Assembly (NCBI RefSeq): GCF_002949795.1
Contig: NZ_CP026692.1
Location: 248,001 to 312,000 of the forward strand
From: Nostoc sp. 'Lobaria pulmonaria (5183) cyanobiont'
Lineage (GTDB): Bacteria > Cyanobacteriota > Cyanobacteriia > Cyanobacteriales > Nostocaceae
DNA length: 64,000 bases
Direction: 5' to 3'
In this document: positions 46,397 through 54,833 of the stretch, in pieces
How the letters are laid out: each line of letters starts with the position of its first letter
Numbering within the stretch: the stretch's first letter is position 1
The notes under the pieces: model-generated
Database searches by the model: none
The model's input: only the letters and a program-made list of their open reading frames with translations
Told to the model about the DNA's origin: nothing
Made by a program: the position numbers and the translations under genes

Positions 46397-47986
46397 CTAC
46401 TGGGTGAAAAGGGGTTCGGCTTGGCTGTATCTGCCTTGGGAGTTGTAGAGTAACGCTAGGTTGTTGAGGCTAACGGCAACATCTGGATGTTCTTCACCCA
46501 GTAGTTGACGCATGAGTGCCAATGCTTGGATGAAAAGAGGTTCGGCTTCGGTGTATCTGCCTTGGGAGTTGTAGAGTAACGCGAGGTTGTTGAGGCTAAC
46601 GGCGACATCTGGATGTTTTTCACCCAGCAGCTTGCGCCTGAGTGCCAATGCTTGAATGTAAAGGGGTTCGGCTTCGGTGTATCTGCCTTGGGAGTTGTAG
46701 AGTAACGCGAGGTTGTTGAGGCTAACGGCGACATCTGGATGTTCTTCACCCAGCAGCTTGCGCCTGAGTGCCAATGCTTGAATGTAAAGGGGTTCGGCTT
46801 GGCTGTATCTGCCTTGGGAGTAGTAGAGATACGCTAGGTTGTTGAGGCTAGCGGCGACATCTGGATGTTCTTCACCCAGCAGTTGACGCGTGAGTGCCAA
46901 TGCTTGGATTTTAAGGGGTTCGGCTTGGCTGTATCTGCCTTGGGAGTTGTAGAGTCCTGCCAGGTTGTTGAGACTAGCGGCGACAGATGGGTGTTCTTCA
47001 CCCAAGCGCTTTTTAGTGACTTCTAGACATTGTTCATACCAGGGTAAAGCTTGGTTATATAAACCTTGACCATCATAAAATCTAGCGTTGCCGACGAAAG
47101 GCCAAAGTAAATCATCATTGCTGAGATATTGAATGAGATGATTCGCTATTTCAGCTATATGAGGAATGGCGGGAGAAACAGCGGTGATTTGCTCAAGGGT
47201 GGGCGAGTCAGGAATATATTGGGCGACTGCTACCATTACCTGGCAAAGCGATCGCTTAAATTCCTCTGCCTGTTCTAAACCTGTAAGCTTATATTGGAAA
47301 AACTCTCTCAACAGTGGATGTAGTTGATAGATTCCTTTGCTTTTACGTTGGAGTAAATGCAGATTCAGCAAGCTATCGTCTCTAATTTCCTCTAAATCTT
47401 CTGCATCTTCTTCTGGTAAGCACTGTTCTACCAACTTCCAAGGTATAGGTGTAGCGGCGAATAAACTTAATAAACAGCCGAGTTGTTTATCGCTGTCTTC
47501 TAATTCCTGCCAACTCAACTCAAAGGCTGCTAATACACCTCCTTGTGCGGTCATATCGGCTTCTGGTTTAATAAGGGCGGGTTGTTCTAGTCGCTTTTTC
47601 TCCAACCGCCGCAACATTTCTGTGAAAGAGAGGTCTTGTTTTCGCGCCAAATATCGCCCGACTAATTCCAAACCCAAAGGCAAATATCCCAACCACTCAC
47701 ACAACTGATTTGCAACAGCCAATTCTTGCTCAATTCGCTGTGGTGTTTCTTTAAAAAATGACTTTAATAACTCCAGCGCTGCTTTTGGTTGCAATACATC
47801 TAAAGATAATTCTTTTATAGATGCTCCTAAGTGTTGGCGCGTGGTAATCAACACTTTAAATCGAGAAGATGGCGAGGGTAAATAAGGCTTAACTTGTTGA
47901 TATTCTCCAACATTGTCTAATACTAGCAGCACATTACCTTCGCGCCAAAGCCGAAAGCAGTATTGCACTTGGGCGGGTAAATCCAA
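46397..47986 (-). pseudogene. NB-ARC C-terminal part plus first TPRs of the broken STAND gene
   Basis: 529 codons. The first part is the second half of an NB-ARC ATPase: LLVLDNVGEYQQVKPYL (Walker B), FKVLITTRQHLGAS, LGYLPLGLELVGRYL, then a winged-helix region LHPLLREFFQYKL. Five TPR units follow (QGLYNQALPWYEQCLEVTKK onwards). Upstream it lacks the P-loop, which is in another frame (48001-48240), and downstream it ends at the TAG at 46397. Coding sequence extends without break above 47986 up to the frameshift near 48024. Confidence 0.87.
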
Positions 47987-48000
47987 ATCCTTTGGTGGGT

Positions 48001-48312
48001 TTAAGTCAAGTTGCGTTCTGGCAAACTCACAACTTGAATACCCACATCTCTAGCCTTTGCCAGCAACCAGCAAATTCCACCCTTGTAGTTTTCACGGTGA
48101 GCCATTGCATATTGTAAGGCCAGTTCTGTTTTACCCAGTCCACCCATGCCAGCGATCGCAGCAATGGCTACTTGATTATTTTCCTGCAACATCTCATGCA
48201 GGTTTTGAAGTTCAGCCTCACGTCCAACAAACTTCACCACCCCACTTAGGGGTAAATTTTGCGGTATTTCAGTAGAGGGATTTGACTTTACCCGTTCCCG
48301 TTCGGGCGACTG
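48001..48312 (-). pseudogene. P-loop part of the broken STAND gene
   Basis: Contains VKFVGREAELQNLHEML and the P-loop GMGGLGKTELA of the NB-ARC domain, then CWLLAKARDVGIQVVSL. A one-base loss in a T-run (AAA at 48023-48025 on the plus strand) shifts the frame and ends it; with one extra T the sequence would read FARTQLDLNPPKDLDLP and join the next segment. The frame is open upstream from 48240 to 48313, directly behind the TGA that ends the N-terminal ORF, so that ORF and this one may have been one gene. Confidence 0.85.
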
Positions 48313-48315
48313 TAG

Positions 48316-48687
48316 TCAGAAGTTAAAGGTATTGCCAGAAATAGTATTGGTTCCGCCTTTAATGTTTATCCCTTTATAGTTTTCAATAGTTTGAGTCAAT
48401 TGCGGTTGAGCTTCCTTAGCCAATGCTGCGACAGCTTCAGCTATTTCATCATCTTTTTTTGCCACTTCTTCTACCTGCTCAACCAGAGAAGCTTGACCAT
48501 AATCTAAAGGTTGTGTTTGAGCCAGTTCGATAGCTGTCGCTGTAGTAGGTGCTTTACGCTTGAGCAATGATAATAAGTTACCACCTTGCTCTAAAGCTTT
48601 TTCTCCCAGGATTTCACCAGTTTTTTCAAAAGCTTTCGTAATTACTAAGGTTGCGATCCAAGCTGCTGTCAGGGTTACAGGCTCCAT
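48316..48687 (-). CDS. N-terminal helical domain of the STAND-TPR locus, or separate small protein
   Basis: 123 residues: a hydrophobic start AAWIATLVITKAF, an amphipathic EKALEQGGNLLSLLKRKAP region, a heptad-like acidic stretch DDEIAEAVAALAKEAQPQ and a glycine-rich end IKGGTNTISGNTFNF. That layout occurs as the N-terminal signalling domain of many cyanobacterial STAND proteins. It ends at a TGA that is in the same frame as the following P-loop segment, so it is either a short stand-alone gene or the first piece of the broken gene. The start ATG has no strong ribosome site. Confidence 0.7.
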   Translation of the reverse strand: MEPVTLTAAWIATLVITKAFEKTGEILGEKALEQGGNLLSLLKRKAPTTATAIELAQTQPLDYGQASLVEQVEEVAKKDDEIAEAVAALAKEAQPQLTQTIENYKGINIKGGTNTISGNTFNF

Positions 48688-48878
48688 ATTTTACCCATTA
48701 ATTACGAGATTACGCTGTGAGGTATTCTACATTTAATGTATCTCCTTTAGGAATAAATAATACAAATTTATTAATATTTATCTTAGAAGGGGTATTTTAT
48801 CGCGTTTTTCTCTTGAGTAAAATCTCACAAATACATTTACTAAAGCCATACTATATCTATTAACGCTAAAGTCATAGT

Positions 48879-49106
48879 ATGACTACTAAAATCACAACCC
48901 AAATGCAAGCTGATAAATACCCTTTTGCTCAAGAATTGATTACTGATATGCAAGGTAATATCCGCAAAGTAGTCATAGATTTTGATGACTATCTACGCTT
49001 ACTAGAAGCTATTGAAGATGAAGGACTTATCTTAGCAATGAAGGCAGTGGAACATGAAATACCTCTGAATATTGATGAAGCATTAGCACAACTAGAACAA
49101 AAGTGA
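48879..49106 (+). CDS. RelB/Phd-like antitoxin
   Basis: 75 residues, acidic: a short N-terminal beta strand and helix region (DMQGNIRKVVIDFDDYLRLLEAIEDEGL) typical of Phd/YefM-type antitoxins, then an extended acidic tail that would wrap the toxin (AVEHEIPLNIDEALAQLEQ). Its stop codon overlaps the GTG start of the downstream RelE-type toxin gene in a GTGA arrangement. The toxin is broken, so this antitoxin seems orphaned. Confidence 0.82.
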   Translation: MTTKITTQMQADKYPFAQELITDMQGNIRKVVIDFDDYLRLLEAIEDEGLILAMKAVEHEIPLNIDEALAQLEQK

Positions 49107-49375
49107 TTACCCAATATCTACCCAGCTTTATCAAGGATCTCAAGGCTCTGAAAAGTACACCTTACTATGAGACTATTAAAACCCTTGCTTTTGAAGAAAT
49201 ACCACAAATATTAACCTGTGAATAAATTACTAACCTCAAAAAACTTCAGGGTTATGAAAATGCTTATCGCATCCACGTTGGTGATTATCGTATTGAACTT
49301 ATTTTTGATGGATAAACAGTCATATTTCAGCGAGTACTACACCGGAAAGATATTTATTGTTATTTTCCCAAATAA
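49103..49375 (+). pseudogene. RelE-family toxin with two in-frame stop codons
   Basis: From the overlapping GTG the frame reads TQYLPSFIKDLKALKSTPYY, LAFEEIPQIL, then TAA at 49223-49225, NLKKLQGYENAYRIHVGDYR with IELIFDG, a second TAA at 49313-49315, and TVIFQRVLHRKDIYCYFPK. This is a complete ParE/RelE fold of 90 codons. Both stops are single G-to-T or A-to-T type changes from Glu or Lys codons. The GDYRI and RKDIY motifs that form the active site are otherwise kept. So the toxin is inactive unless read through. Confidence 0.88.
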
Positions 49376-49533
49376 AATCATTTTCAATAATTTGGCGAAT
49401 AGAATTCGCGCCCATACAAACATAGACGCTTTGTGGCTTACCGCAGGGTAGTCTACCTACGCGGACTAATAAAAATTAAAGTTTTAAAACCTGCGAAAGC
49501 AAGTTTTGCCTATATGCAAGATGAACTGCAATT

Positions 49534-49683
49534 TATAGCGGTTCTTAACTGCGTGAAATACAGACCTAACCCCCAGCCCCTTCCCTACAAGGGAAGGGGA
49601 GTAAGATTCAAAGCCTCTCTCCTTTTAGGAGAGAGGTTTGGAGAGAGGTCAAAGTATATTGCATCCAAACAAGAACCGCTATA
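49534..49683. mobile_element. 150-bp MITE-like element with 13-bp terminal inverted repeats
   Basis: Ends TATAGCGGTTCTT and AAGAACCGCTATA are perfect inverted repeats. Inside are CCCCTTCCC / GGGAAGGGG and CCTCTCTCC / GGAGAGAGG hairpins, of the same style as the 178-bp elements but a different family. It lies just upstream of the exonuclease gene and creates an artificial N-terminal extension of that ORF. Confidence 0.8.
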
Positions 49684-49720
49684 TAATCGCCCTTTCTTAA
49701 TTACGAACTACGAATTAATA

Positions 49721-50413
49721 ATGCAATTTAATACCCAACTGCTACCACGCATTAATGCCACATCCAAGAGAGAAAATGGTAAACAATATTATGTAGATGC
49801 CAAGGGAAATCGCTTTCCCAGCGTGACTACAATACTTAATGCCACCAAATCACAAGCAGACCGAGACAGATTATTAAACTGGAAAGCGCGTGTTGGCGCA
49901 GAAGAAGCTACCCGCATTACTACATCTGCTAGTCGTCGGGGAACCCAAACACACAAGCAAATTGAGCGCTACCTCCTTGGTCAAAACCCTGTTTGTCCCG
50001 AAGCAAGTCGCCCTTATTGGGAGAGTATCAAGCCAGTTTTAGAACAAATCGACACAGTTAGACTGGTGGAAGGCTCTGTTTTTCATCATGATTTGAGTTA
50101 TTCTGGCAAAGTTGATTGTATTGCCAGCTATCAAGGTATTCCCTGTATTTGCGAGTGGAAAACAGCAGACAAACCCAAAGGCTCAATTGAGCATTTATAT
50201 GAACATCCACTGCAACTTACGGCATACATAGGAGCAGCTAACGAGTATTATCAAGATTATGGCATTCAGCTAAAGCACGCTCTGTTGGTAGTAGCGATTC
50301 CAGAAATGCCAGCTGAGGTATTTTGGTTTGAATCAGCAGTTATCAAAGATTATTGGGAGCAGTGGGAAAAAAGAGTCGCCCAGTTTTGGGAACGCAAAAG
50401 TGTTTGGGGTTAA
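49721..50413 (+). CDS. PD-(D/E)XK exonuclease, Mgme1-like
   Basis: A 230-residue nuclease. The N-terminus has RFPSVTTILNATKSQADRDR, then SASRRGTQTHKQIERYL, and the catalytic core SGKVDCIASYQGIPCICEWK, which supplies the D...E-x-K triad, followed by LYEHPLQLTAYIGAANEYY. This is the arrangement of the mitochondrial genome maintenance exonuclease 1 and phage-type RecB-like nucleases that digest single-stranded DNA ends. I start at the ATG at 49721; the open frame upstream comes from the inserted MITE. It is flanked by the RelE pseudogene and repeats. Confidence 0.85.
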   Translation: MQFNTQLLPRINATSKRENGKQYYVDAKGNRFPSVTTILNATKSQADRDRLLNWKARVGAEEATRITTSASRRGTQTHKQIERYLLGQNPVCPEASRPYWESIKPVLEQIDTVRLVEGSVFHHDLSYSGKVDCIASYQGIPCICEWKTADKPKGSIEHLYEHPLQLTAYIGAANEYYQDYGIQLKHALLVVAIPEMPAEVFWFESAVIKDYWEQWEKRVAQFWERKSVWG

Positions 50414-50593
50414 TCAGCGCCTTTGGGGAAGTCAAAAGTCAAAAGTCAAACATTTTTAATCCCTATAAATAAATTTAGTCAAAAACCTTAAAGAGCGTAG
50501 GTTTGGTTGAGGAACGAAACCAAACATTCTTCGCGATTTGTTGGGTTTCACTTCGTTCAACCCAACTTACAATTTTATTCTACAGCAAGCAGT

Positions 50594-50653
50594 CTAATTT
50601 TGTAACTGAATCTGACTAGCATACACCAGGATATTTGTGTCTAGAAAAACAGG
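50594..50653 (-). pseudogene. 5' stub of a PIN-domain toxin gene
   Basis: Directly after the 80-residue antitoxin-like gene the minus strand reads VFLDTNILVYASQIQLQN then stop. That is the start of a PIN domain (first catalytic Asp in LDTN), cut off after about 18 residues. No proper start codon is in frame. I infer a deletion removed the rest of the toxin. Confidence 0.7.
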
Positions 50654-50654
50654 A

Positions 50655-50897
50655 TTACCGCCCCCAATCACCATACATATCCTCACGTCTTAAAGAAAGA
50701 TTTTCAGGCCAAGGGCCATAATTATGTACAGGAAAGTTTAGAGGAGGACGCTTTTCTTTCCTCTCTGCTTCCTCAGTCAAAGGCTTTTCATCAATTACTA
50801 TTACCACCTGATGCTCACCCTCTGGAATATCCAGTGGTAATTGCGCTGTAATCTTACCATCTTTAGTAACTATTGCAATTGTTTCTATACTTTTCAT
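50655..50897 (-). CDS. Antitoxin-like small protein (partner of a lost PIN toxin)
   Basis: 80 residues: KSIETIAIVTKDGKITAQLP, then DIPEGEHQVVIVIDEKPL, and a basic-proline tail ending GPWPENLSLRREDMYGDWG. The compact beta N-terminus and extended tail fit an antitoxin, and the stub of a PIN gene follows within 5 bases. The gene has a good AGGAG ribosome site (GGAGAAATGAG). Its toxin is gone, so it is an orphan antitoxin. Family name not recognised. Confidence 0.72.
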   Translation of the reverse strand: MKSIETIAIVTKDGKITAQLPLDIPEGEHQVVIVIDEKPLTEEAERKEKRPPLNFPVHNYGPWPENLSLRREDMYGDWGR

Positions 50898-50912
50898 CTC
50901 ATTTCTCCTTAA

Positions 50913-52127
50913 TCAATCCATTACAGCTAATACAGTTTTCGGCAATAACTTATCTTTAAACCAAACAATTTTGGCGGGGACATCATTTAATTTTACTCCC
51001 GCCTTTTCTAAATTAAGTCGCTCGGAAATTGCCAAAATTAAGTCGTCACGTCCAGCCCGCCGCACCTGAGAAAACTTCTTTTGTAAATATTCTGGTCGCC
51101 AATAACCAACAATTTCTAACAAGAAGGTGCGTCCATCAGGATGCACCAAGCGAAAATCGGGAATCATCACACTACCGGGAATTGGGATCAAATCAACTTC
51201 TCGCTCTAACGCCCAACCACTTTTTAACGCATCCCATTTATCAGCAAAAGATGCTTCTAACATACTATCGTAGGGCTTACCTGGTGGATAGTGGGATACT
51301 AAACCACATTCAGAATTGAGAGTAAAACGTCCAGTTTTCCAAGTATTTGTATAAGCGTCACGGGTTTGGAGAATCGAAGAAAGACTCCATTTAGTAACGT
51401 GAAGTAAAGCCGGAATAAGTTTAGCGATCGCTAATCCATATCGCGTACTAGGATTAAACAAACTCGTCGGACCATCTATCGTAATTGTAAACCCGTGGTC
51501 AGCATCGCCCTCAATATAAGCCATCAATTGAAACAACTTTAAATAGCGAAATAACAGCTTATATTCTCCCGGAACATTCCGGTGAGCATTTAACACTAAT
51601 TGACTGGCTTTATAAAATACACCTTGTACTTGAGATAAGTTATATCTATTTAATAAATCTGGTGCTATTGGTGCATCAAAAACAGTCAAAATTTTATTTT
51701 CAGATAAATCAGCATATAATCCATTCCGAACCTGTTCTAATAAAACTTCCCGCTCAAGTTCTTGAGTTAACTCATCAGCAACTTTACCCAGAGTAACTTG
51801 TGTTGATTCTCGGCTAGAAACAGACTTTGCAGCCAAAGAAAACACCCGTTCTCTTAACATTTGTGGTTCCAGAGGACTAATCACCTCAAAAGTGCAAAAA
51901 CTGCTTTTGAGAATATAAGCTAATCCCCGCTTCAGCCGATAATCTGTAGAATCTCCTTCAAAATCAGTCAGCTGTCGCTCAAGCACACCCTGAGTCTTTC
52001 CCACCGCTGATTGAAAATAATTAATTAACTCAATCGCCAACTCCGAAGTTTTCTGATCAATCTTCAGTCTCTTCGGAATAATCTCTTCCCCGTTTTGGCG
52101 ATGCATCAGTAAATCTGTCGGTAACAT
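50913..52127 (-). CDS. DUF790 family nuclease (Bax1-like)
   Basis: A 404-residue homologue of archaeal Bax1, the nuclease partner of the XPB helicase. The start LPTDLLMHRQNGEEIIPKRL is the family opening; the nuclease core near the C-terminus reads SMLEASFADKWDAL, VMIPDFRLVHPDGRTFLLEI and IVGYWRPEYLQKK, where E, D and E-x-K-like residues form the PD-(D/E)XK site. Its ATG lies inside the end of the helicase gene (71-bp overlap), so the two are coupled. In archaea the pair is thought to act in nucleotide excision repair. Confidence 0.88.
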   Translation of the reverse strand: MLPTDLLMHRQNGEEIIPKRLKIDQKTSELAIELINYFQSAVGKTQGVLERQLTDFEGDSTDYRLKRGLAYILKSSFCTFEVISPLEPQMLRERVFSLAAKSVSSRESTQVTLGKVADELTQELEREVLLEQVRNGLYADLSENKILTVFDAPIAPDLLNRYNLSQVQGVFYKASQLVLNAHRNVPGEYKLLFRYLKLFQLMAYIEGDADHGFTITIDGPTSLFNPSTRYGLAIAKLIPALLHVTKWSLSSILQTRDAYTNTWKTGRFTLNSECGLVSHYPPGKPYDSMLEASFADKWDALKSGWALEREVDLIPIPGSVMIPDFRLVHPDGRTFLLEIVGYWRPEYLQKKFSQVRRAGRDDLILAISERLNLEKAGVKLNDVPAKIVWFKDKLLPKTVLAVMD

Positions 52128-53637
52128 CTGCTGAATTTTGGATTTTAGATTTTGGATTTTGGATTGAATAATTAATTTCTAACTGTTCCGCAGCCTTCAA
52201 ACTCCGTTCTTTCCCACTCCCATACACAACCTGTAAATTCCCTTTCCTTTCTTTTTCTTCCCCTACCTTCCTCTCACCTCTCCGCCTAGCCGAAGTCCCT
52301 TCCTCACTCGTATCCTCCGCTACCACCTCATACAAAATCGCCTGCTTATTCTCAATATTCCCCTTCCGTAAAATCCTCCCCAATCGCTGAGTATACTCCC
52401 TAGCCGAACCTGTTCCTGATAAAATAATTGCCACAGAAGCCGCAGGTACATCAACACCTTCATTCAACACATGAGAAGCAACCAAAGTATTATATTTACC
52501 CTCTCGAAACTTTGTTAATATCTCATGCCGTTCTTTCACAGGAGTTTGATGAGTAATTGCCGGAATTAGCAACTCTTGAGAAATGTGATAAACCGTTGCA
52601 TTATCCGCAGTAAAAATCAAAATTCGTGCCGGATAATGTTCTGCTAATAAATTAATCAGAACTCGCAATTTTCCATCAGTACCCAAAGCGATATCTTTGG
52701 CTTCTCGATGCGCTAACATCGCCCTACGTCCAGATTGCGATCGCGCGCTCATTTGCACAAACATTTGCCAACCTTGCAGACTCCCCAAAGAAATCTTTGA
52801 TTGCTTCAAAAAGTCATTGCGAGTTTGAATTAACTGGTTATATCTTTCCCGTTCAAGTTGCGATAACTTAACCTTAATTTGGACAATTTCATGTTCTGCT
52901 AACGCCTTCCCTGCCAAATCCTCGGCGCGTTTGCGATATACTTCTTGACCAATGAGGATATTTAAGTCAGCGTGTTTACCATCGGTGCGTTCCGGTGTTG
53001 CGGAGAGTCCCAGGCGATAAGGTGCGATCGCATATTCAGCAATTACCCGATTAAAATCTGTCGGTAAATGATGACATTCATCAAAAACAATCAACGCATA
53101 TTGATTTCCTAACGTCTCAGCATGAATTGCAGCACTATCATAAGTTGCAACTAAAATTGCCGTTCTATCCCGCGAACCACCCCCCAGCAATCCCACCTCA
53201 GCATCGGGGAAAGCCGCTACTAAATGTGCATACCACTGATGCATCAAATCCAAAGTTGGTACTACAATCAGCGTCGTGCGTGGCGTTGACTGCATCGCCA
53301 TTTGCGCCAAATAAGTCTTTCCCGCCGCCGTAGGAAGCACAACAACCCCTTGTCTACCCGCTAGTTTCCAAGCTGCTAGCGCCTCAGTTTGGTGGGGATA
53401 GGGTTCCATTTCCAGGGTAGGAACCAAATCTACAGGATAAAATTCTTTTGCCTCATCGATAAAATTAACATCTTCCGCTTGTAGTGCTTCCACTAGCGAT
53501 CGGTATCTAATTGCTGGGATGCGGAATTTTTCAACTCTATCATCCCACGTAGCATAGTCCATCCAACCTTTGCCGCGTGGTGGTGGATGCAAAATTAATG
53601 TGCCACGATCAAAATTTAATGTAGGGGTACGAGCCAT
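52057..53637 (-). CDS. XPB/Rad25-like superfamily 2 DNA helicase
   Basis: 526 residues. Walker A is LPTAAGKTYLA (around 101-111), DEAD-box DECHH near 186-190, LSATPERTDG follows, and the second RecA domain ends with EGVDVPAASVAIILSGTGS and QRLGRILRKG. The N-terminus (LNFDRGTLILHPPPRG) resembles the damage-recognition region of XPB. The C-terminus contains an insertion encoded by a heptamer repeat (SIQNPKSKIQNS). I start at the ATG at 53637 (MARTPTLNFD); the open frame upstream is repeat-derived. It overlaps the DUF790 gene, its functional partner. Confidence 0.92.
   Translation of the reverse strand: MARTPTLNFDRGTLILHPPPRGKGWMDYATWDDRVEKFRIPAIRYRSLVEALQAEDVNFIDEAKEFYPVDLVPTLEMEPYPHQTEALAAWKLAGRQGVVVLPTAAGKTYLAQMAMQSTPRTTLIVVPTLDLMHQWYAHLVAAFPDAEVGLLGGGSRDRTAILVATYDSAAIHAETLGNQYALIVFDECHHLPTDFNRVIAEYAIAPYRLGLSATPERTDGKHADLNILIGQEVYRKRAEDLAGKALAEHEIVQIKVKLSQLERERYNQLIQTRNDFLKQSKISLGSLQGWQMFVQMSARSQSGRRAMLAHREAKDIALGTDGKLRVLINLLAEHYPARILIFTADNATVYHISQELLIPAITHQTPVKERHEILTKFREGKYNTLVASHVLNEGVDVPAASVAIILSGTGSAREYTQRLGRILRKGNIENKQAILYEVVAEDTSEEGTSARRRGERKVGEEKERKGNLQVVYGSGKERSLKAAEQLEINYSIQNPKSKIQNSADVTDRFTDASPKRGRDYSEETED
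52133..52168. repeat. AAATCCA-type heptamer repeat inside the XPB gene
   Basis: About five units of AAATCCA/AAATCTA (seen as TTTTGGAT on the plus strand) lie within the 3' end of the helicase gene and keep its frame. The same class of repeat is otherwise intergenic in this window. Confidence 0.75.
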
Positions 53638-53957
53638 GATTATTGGGTATTGGGCATTGGAATTAGGGCAGAGGTGACAGGTGATAGGGAATAATCTCCA
53701 CCCTGTAACTTGTACCCTATTCCCTTCTTTACTCTCTAGTCTATTGATTACTAATAACGCAAAAAGTGCATGATTCATCCAACTAATTCTGACAAAACCC
53801 AATTAGATGCGCTCATTAGTCACGGAATGTCCCATCGGCAAACCAACAATAACTTTGCCGAATCCTACAAAGAACAGCAACAGAGGTTTAATTCAAGTGA
53901 AAGGTAAAGGTGAAATGATGACTTGTATACTAAAAGGAATTAATTTAAAAATTTAAT
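53638..53957. other. Intergenic region with repeat debris
   Basis: Begins with ATTGGGTATTGGGCATTGG-type repeats. A plus-strand open frame of 45 codons near 53770 (starting MIHPTNSDKTQL) has no recognisable family; I do not call it. Nothing else seen. Confidence 0.4.
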
Positions 53958-54068
53958 AAAATCGTCCGCCACTTAGTAGAATTACACGGTGGCACAGTCT
54001 CGGCTGAAAGTCCAGGAATTGGACAGGGGGCGACATTCGTTTTCAGTCTGCCAATGAAAGCTATTTAG
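53958..54068 (+). pseudogene. 3' end remnant of a sensor histidine kinase
   Basis: 37 codons reading [20 protein letters not shown] and [15 protein letters not shown] then stop: the G2-box end of a HATPase domain of a (hybrid) histidine kinase. Nothing kinase-like precedes it, so it is a fragment left by deletion or rearrangement. Confidence 0.85.
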
Positions 54069-54096
54069 GATCAGTAAACCAAAAAGTTTTTCTCCT

Positions 54097-54808
54097 CTGA
54101 CTCGCATAACCCAAGCTAACCCGCAACTAAAACTACTACTAGGCTTGGCTGGTTTTCACTTTCGTACTGTAGGCTTTAAAAATCCCTTCCGTCACAGGTA
54201 GCTGTTCTCATCCTACGGGGACAGGGTTAGGTGCGGTGCTGTTTGGCCCCCTTACTATGTCGGTTTTGGGTGGCTTGGTATTGTTGTTTCAAGCTTTGTT
54301 ACTAGCGCATGGCGGCTTGAGGACACTGGGCGCAAATGCTTTTTCGATGGCGATCGCCGACCCATTTGCAGCTTACTGGATATATAATTTGACAATCAAG
54401 TTGGGTGGTAAAGAAAAAATTGCTATATTTCTGGCAGATGCGATCGCGCTCCAGAGTCGAAAAGAACTGCAACCTTTTCTCTTAGGTATGCTGGGCATGG
54501 GAGTTAGCCAAGTTTTGGTAACTGCCATCCGTTTAAATGTATTTGATGCTCTCGAAGAGAGTCCGAGAACAGCAGATCAATTAGCAACAGCGATGGACTG
54601 CGATCGTCACGGGATGCAGGTTTTATTAGAAAGTCTTGATGGTTTCGGCTTTTTAAAGCGGCAAGGTCAGCAATACCAACTTACCCAAGATTCGGCTCAA
54701 TGGCTGACAAAATCAGGTGGACTGATTAATGACTTTCTACGGTTAGGTGGCGATATTAGTCAGCTTGCTAATATATTGGTGGTGATAAAAGCTTGTTGCC
54801 AACCTTGA
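54097..54808 (+). pseudogene. Chimeric remnant: CbiM cobalt permease fused to a methyltransferase N-domain
   Basis: The first part is CbiM, the substrate-specific component of a cobalt ECF transporter: NPQLKLLLGLAG, a one-base frameshift, FTFVL, a TAG (54170-54172), then [20 protein letters not shown] and [19 protein letters not shown] up to IFLADAIA. At 54441-54448, a HIP1 GCGATCGC site, the frame passes into a winged-helix dimerisation domain of an O-methyltransferase ([30 protein letters not shown]). That part stops before any SAM-binding domain. The 5' end of CbiM is missing. The open frame from the GTG at 54236 (190 residues) would make a hybrid without evident function. Confidence 0.85.
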
Positions 54809-54833
54809 GTGTTTGTTTCTGGGGTCATCTTGA

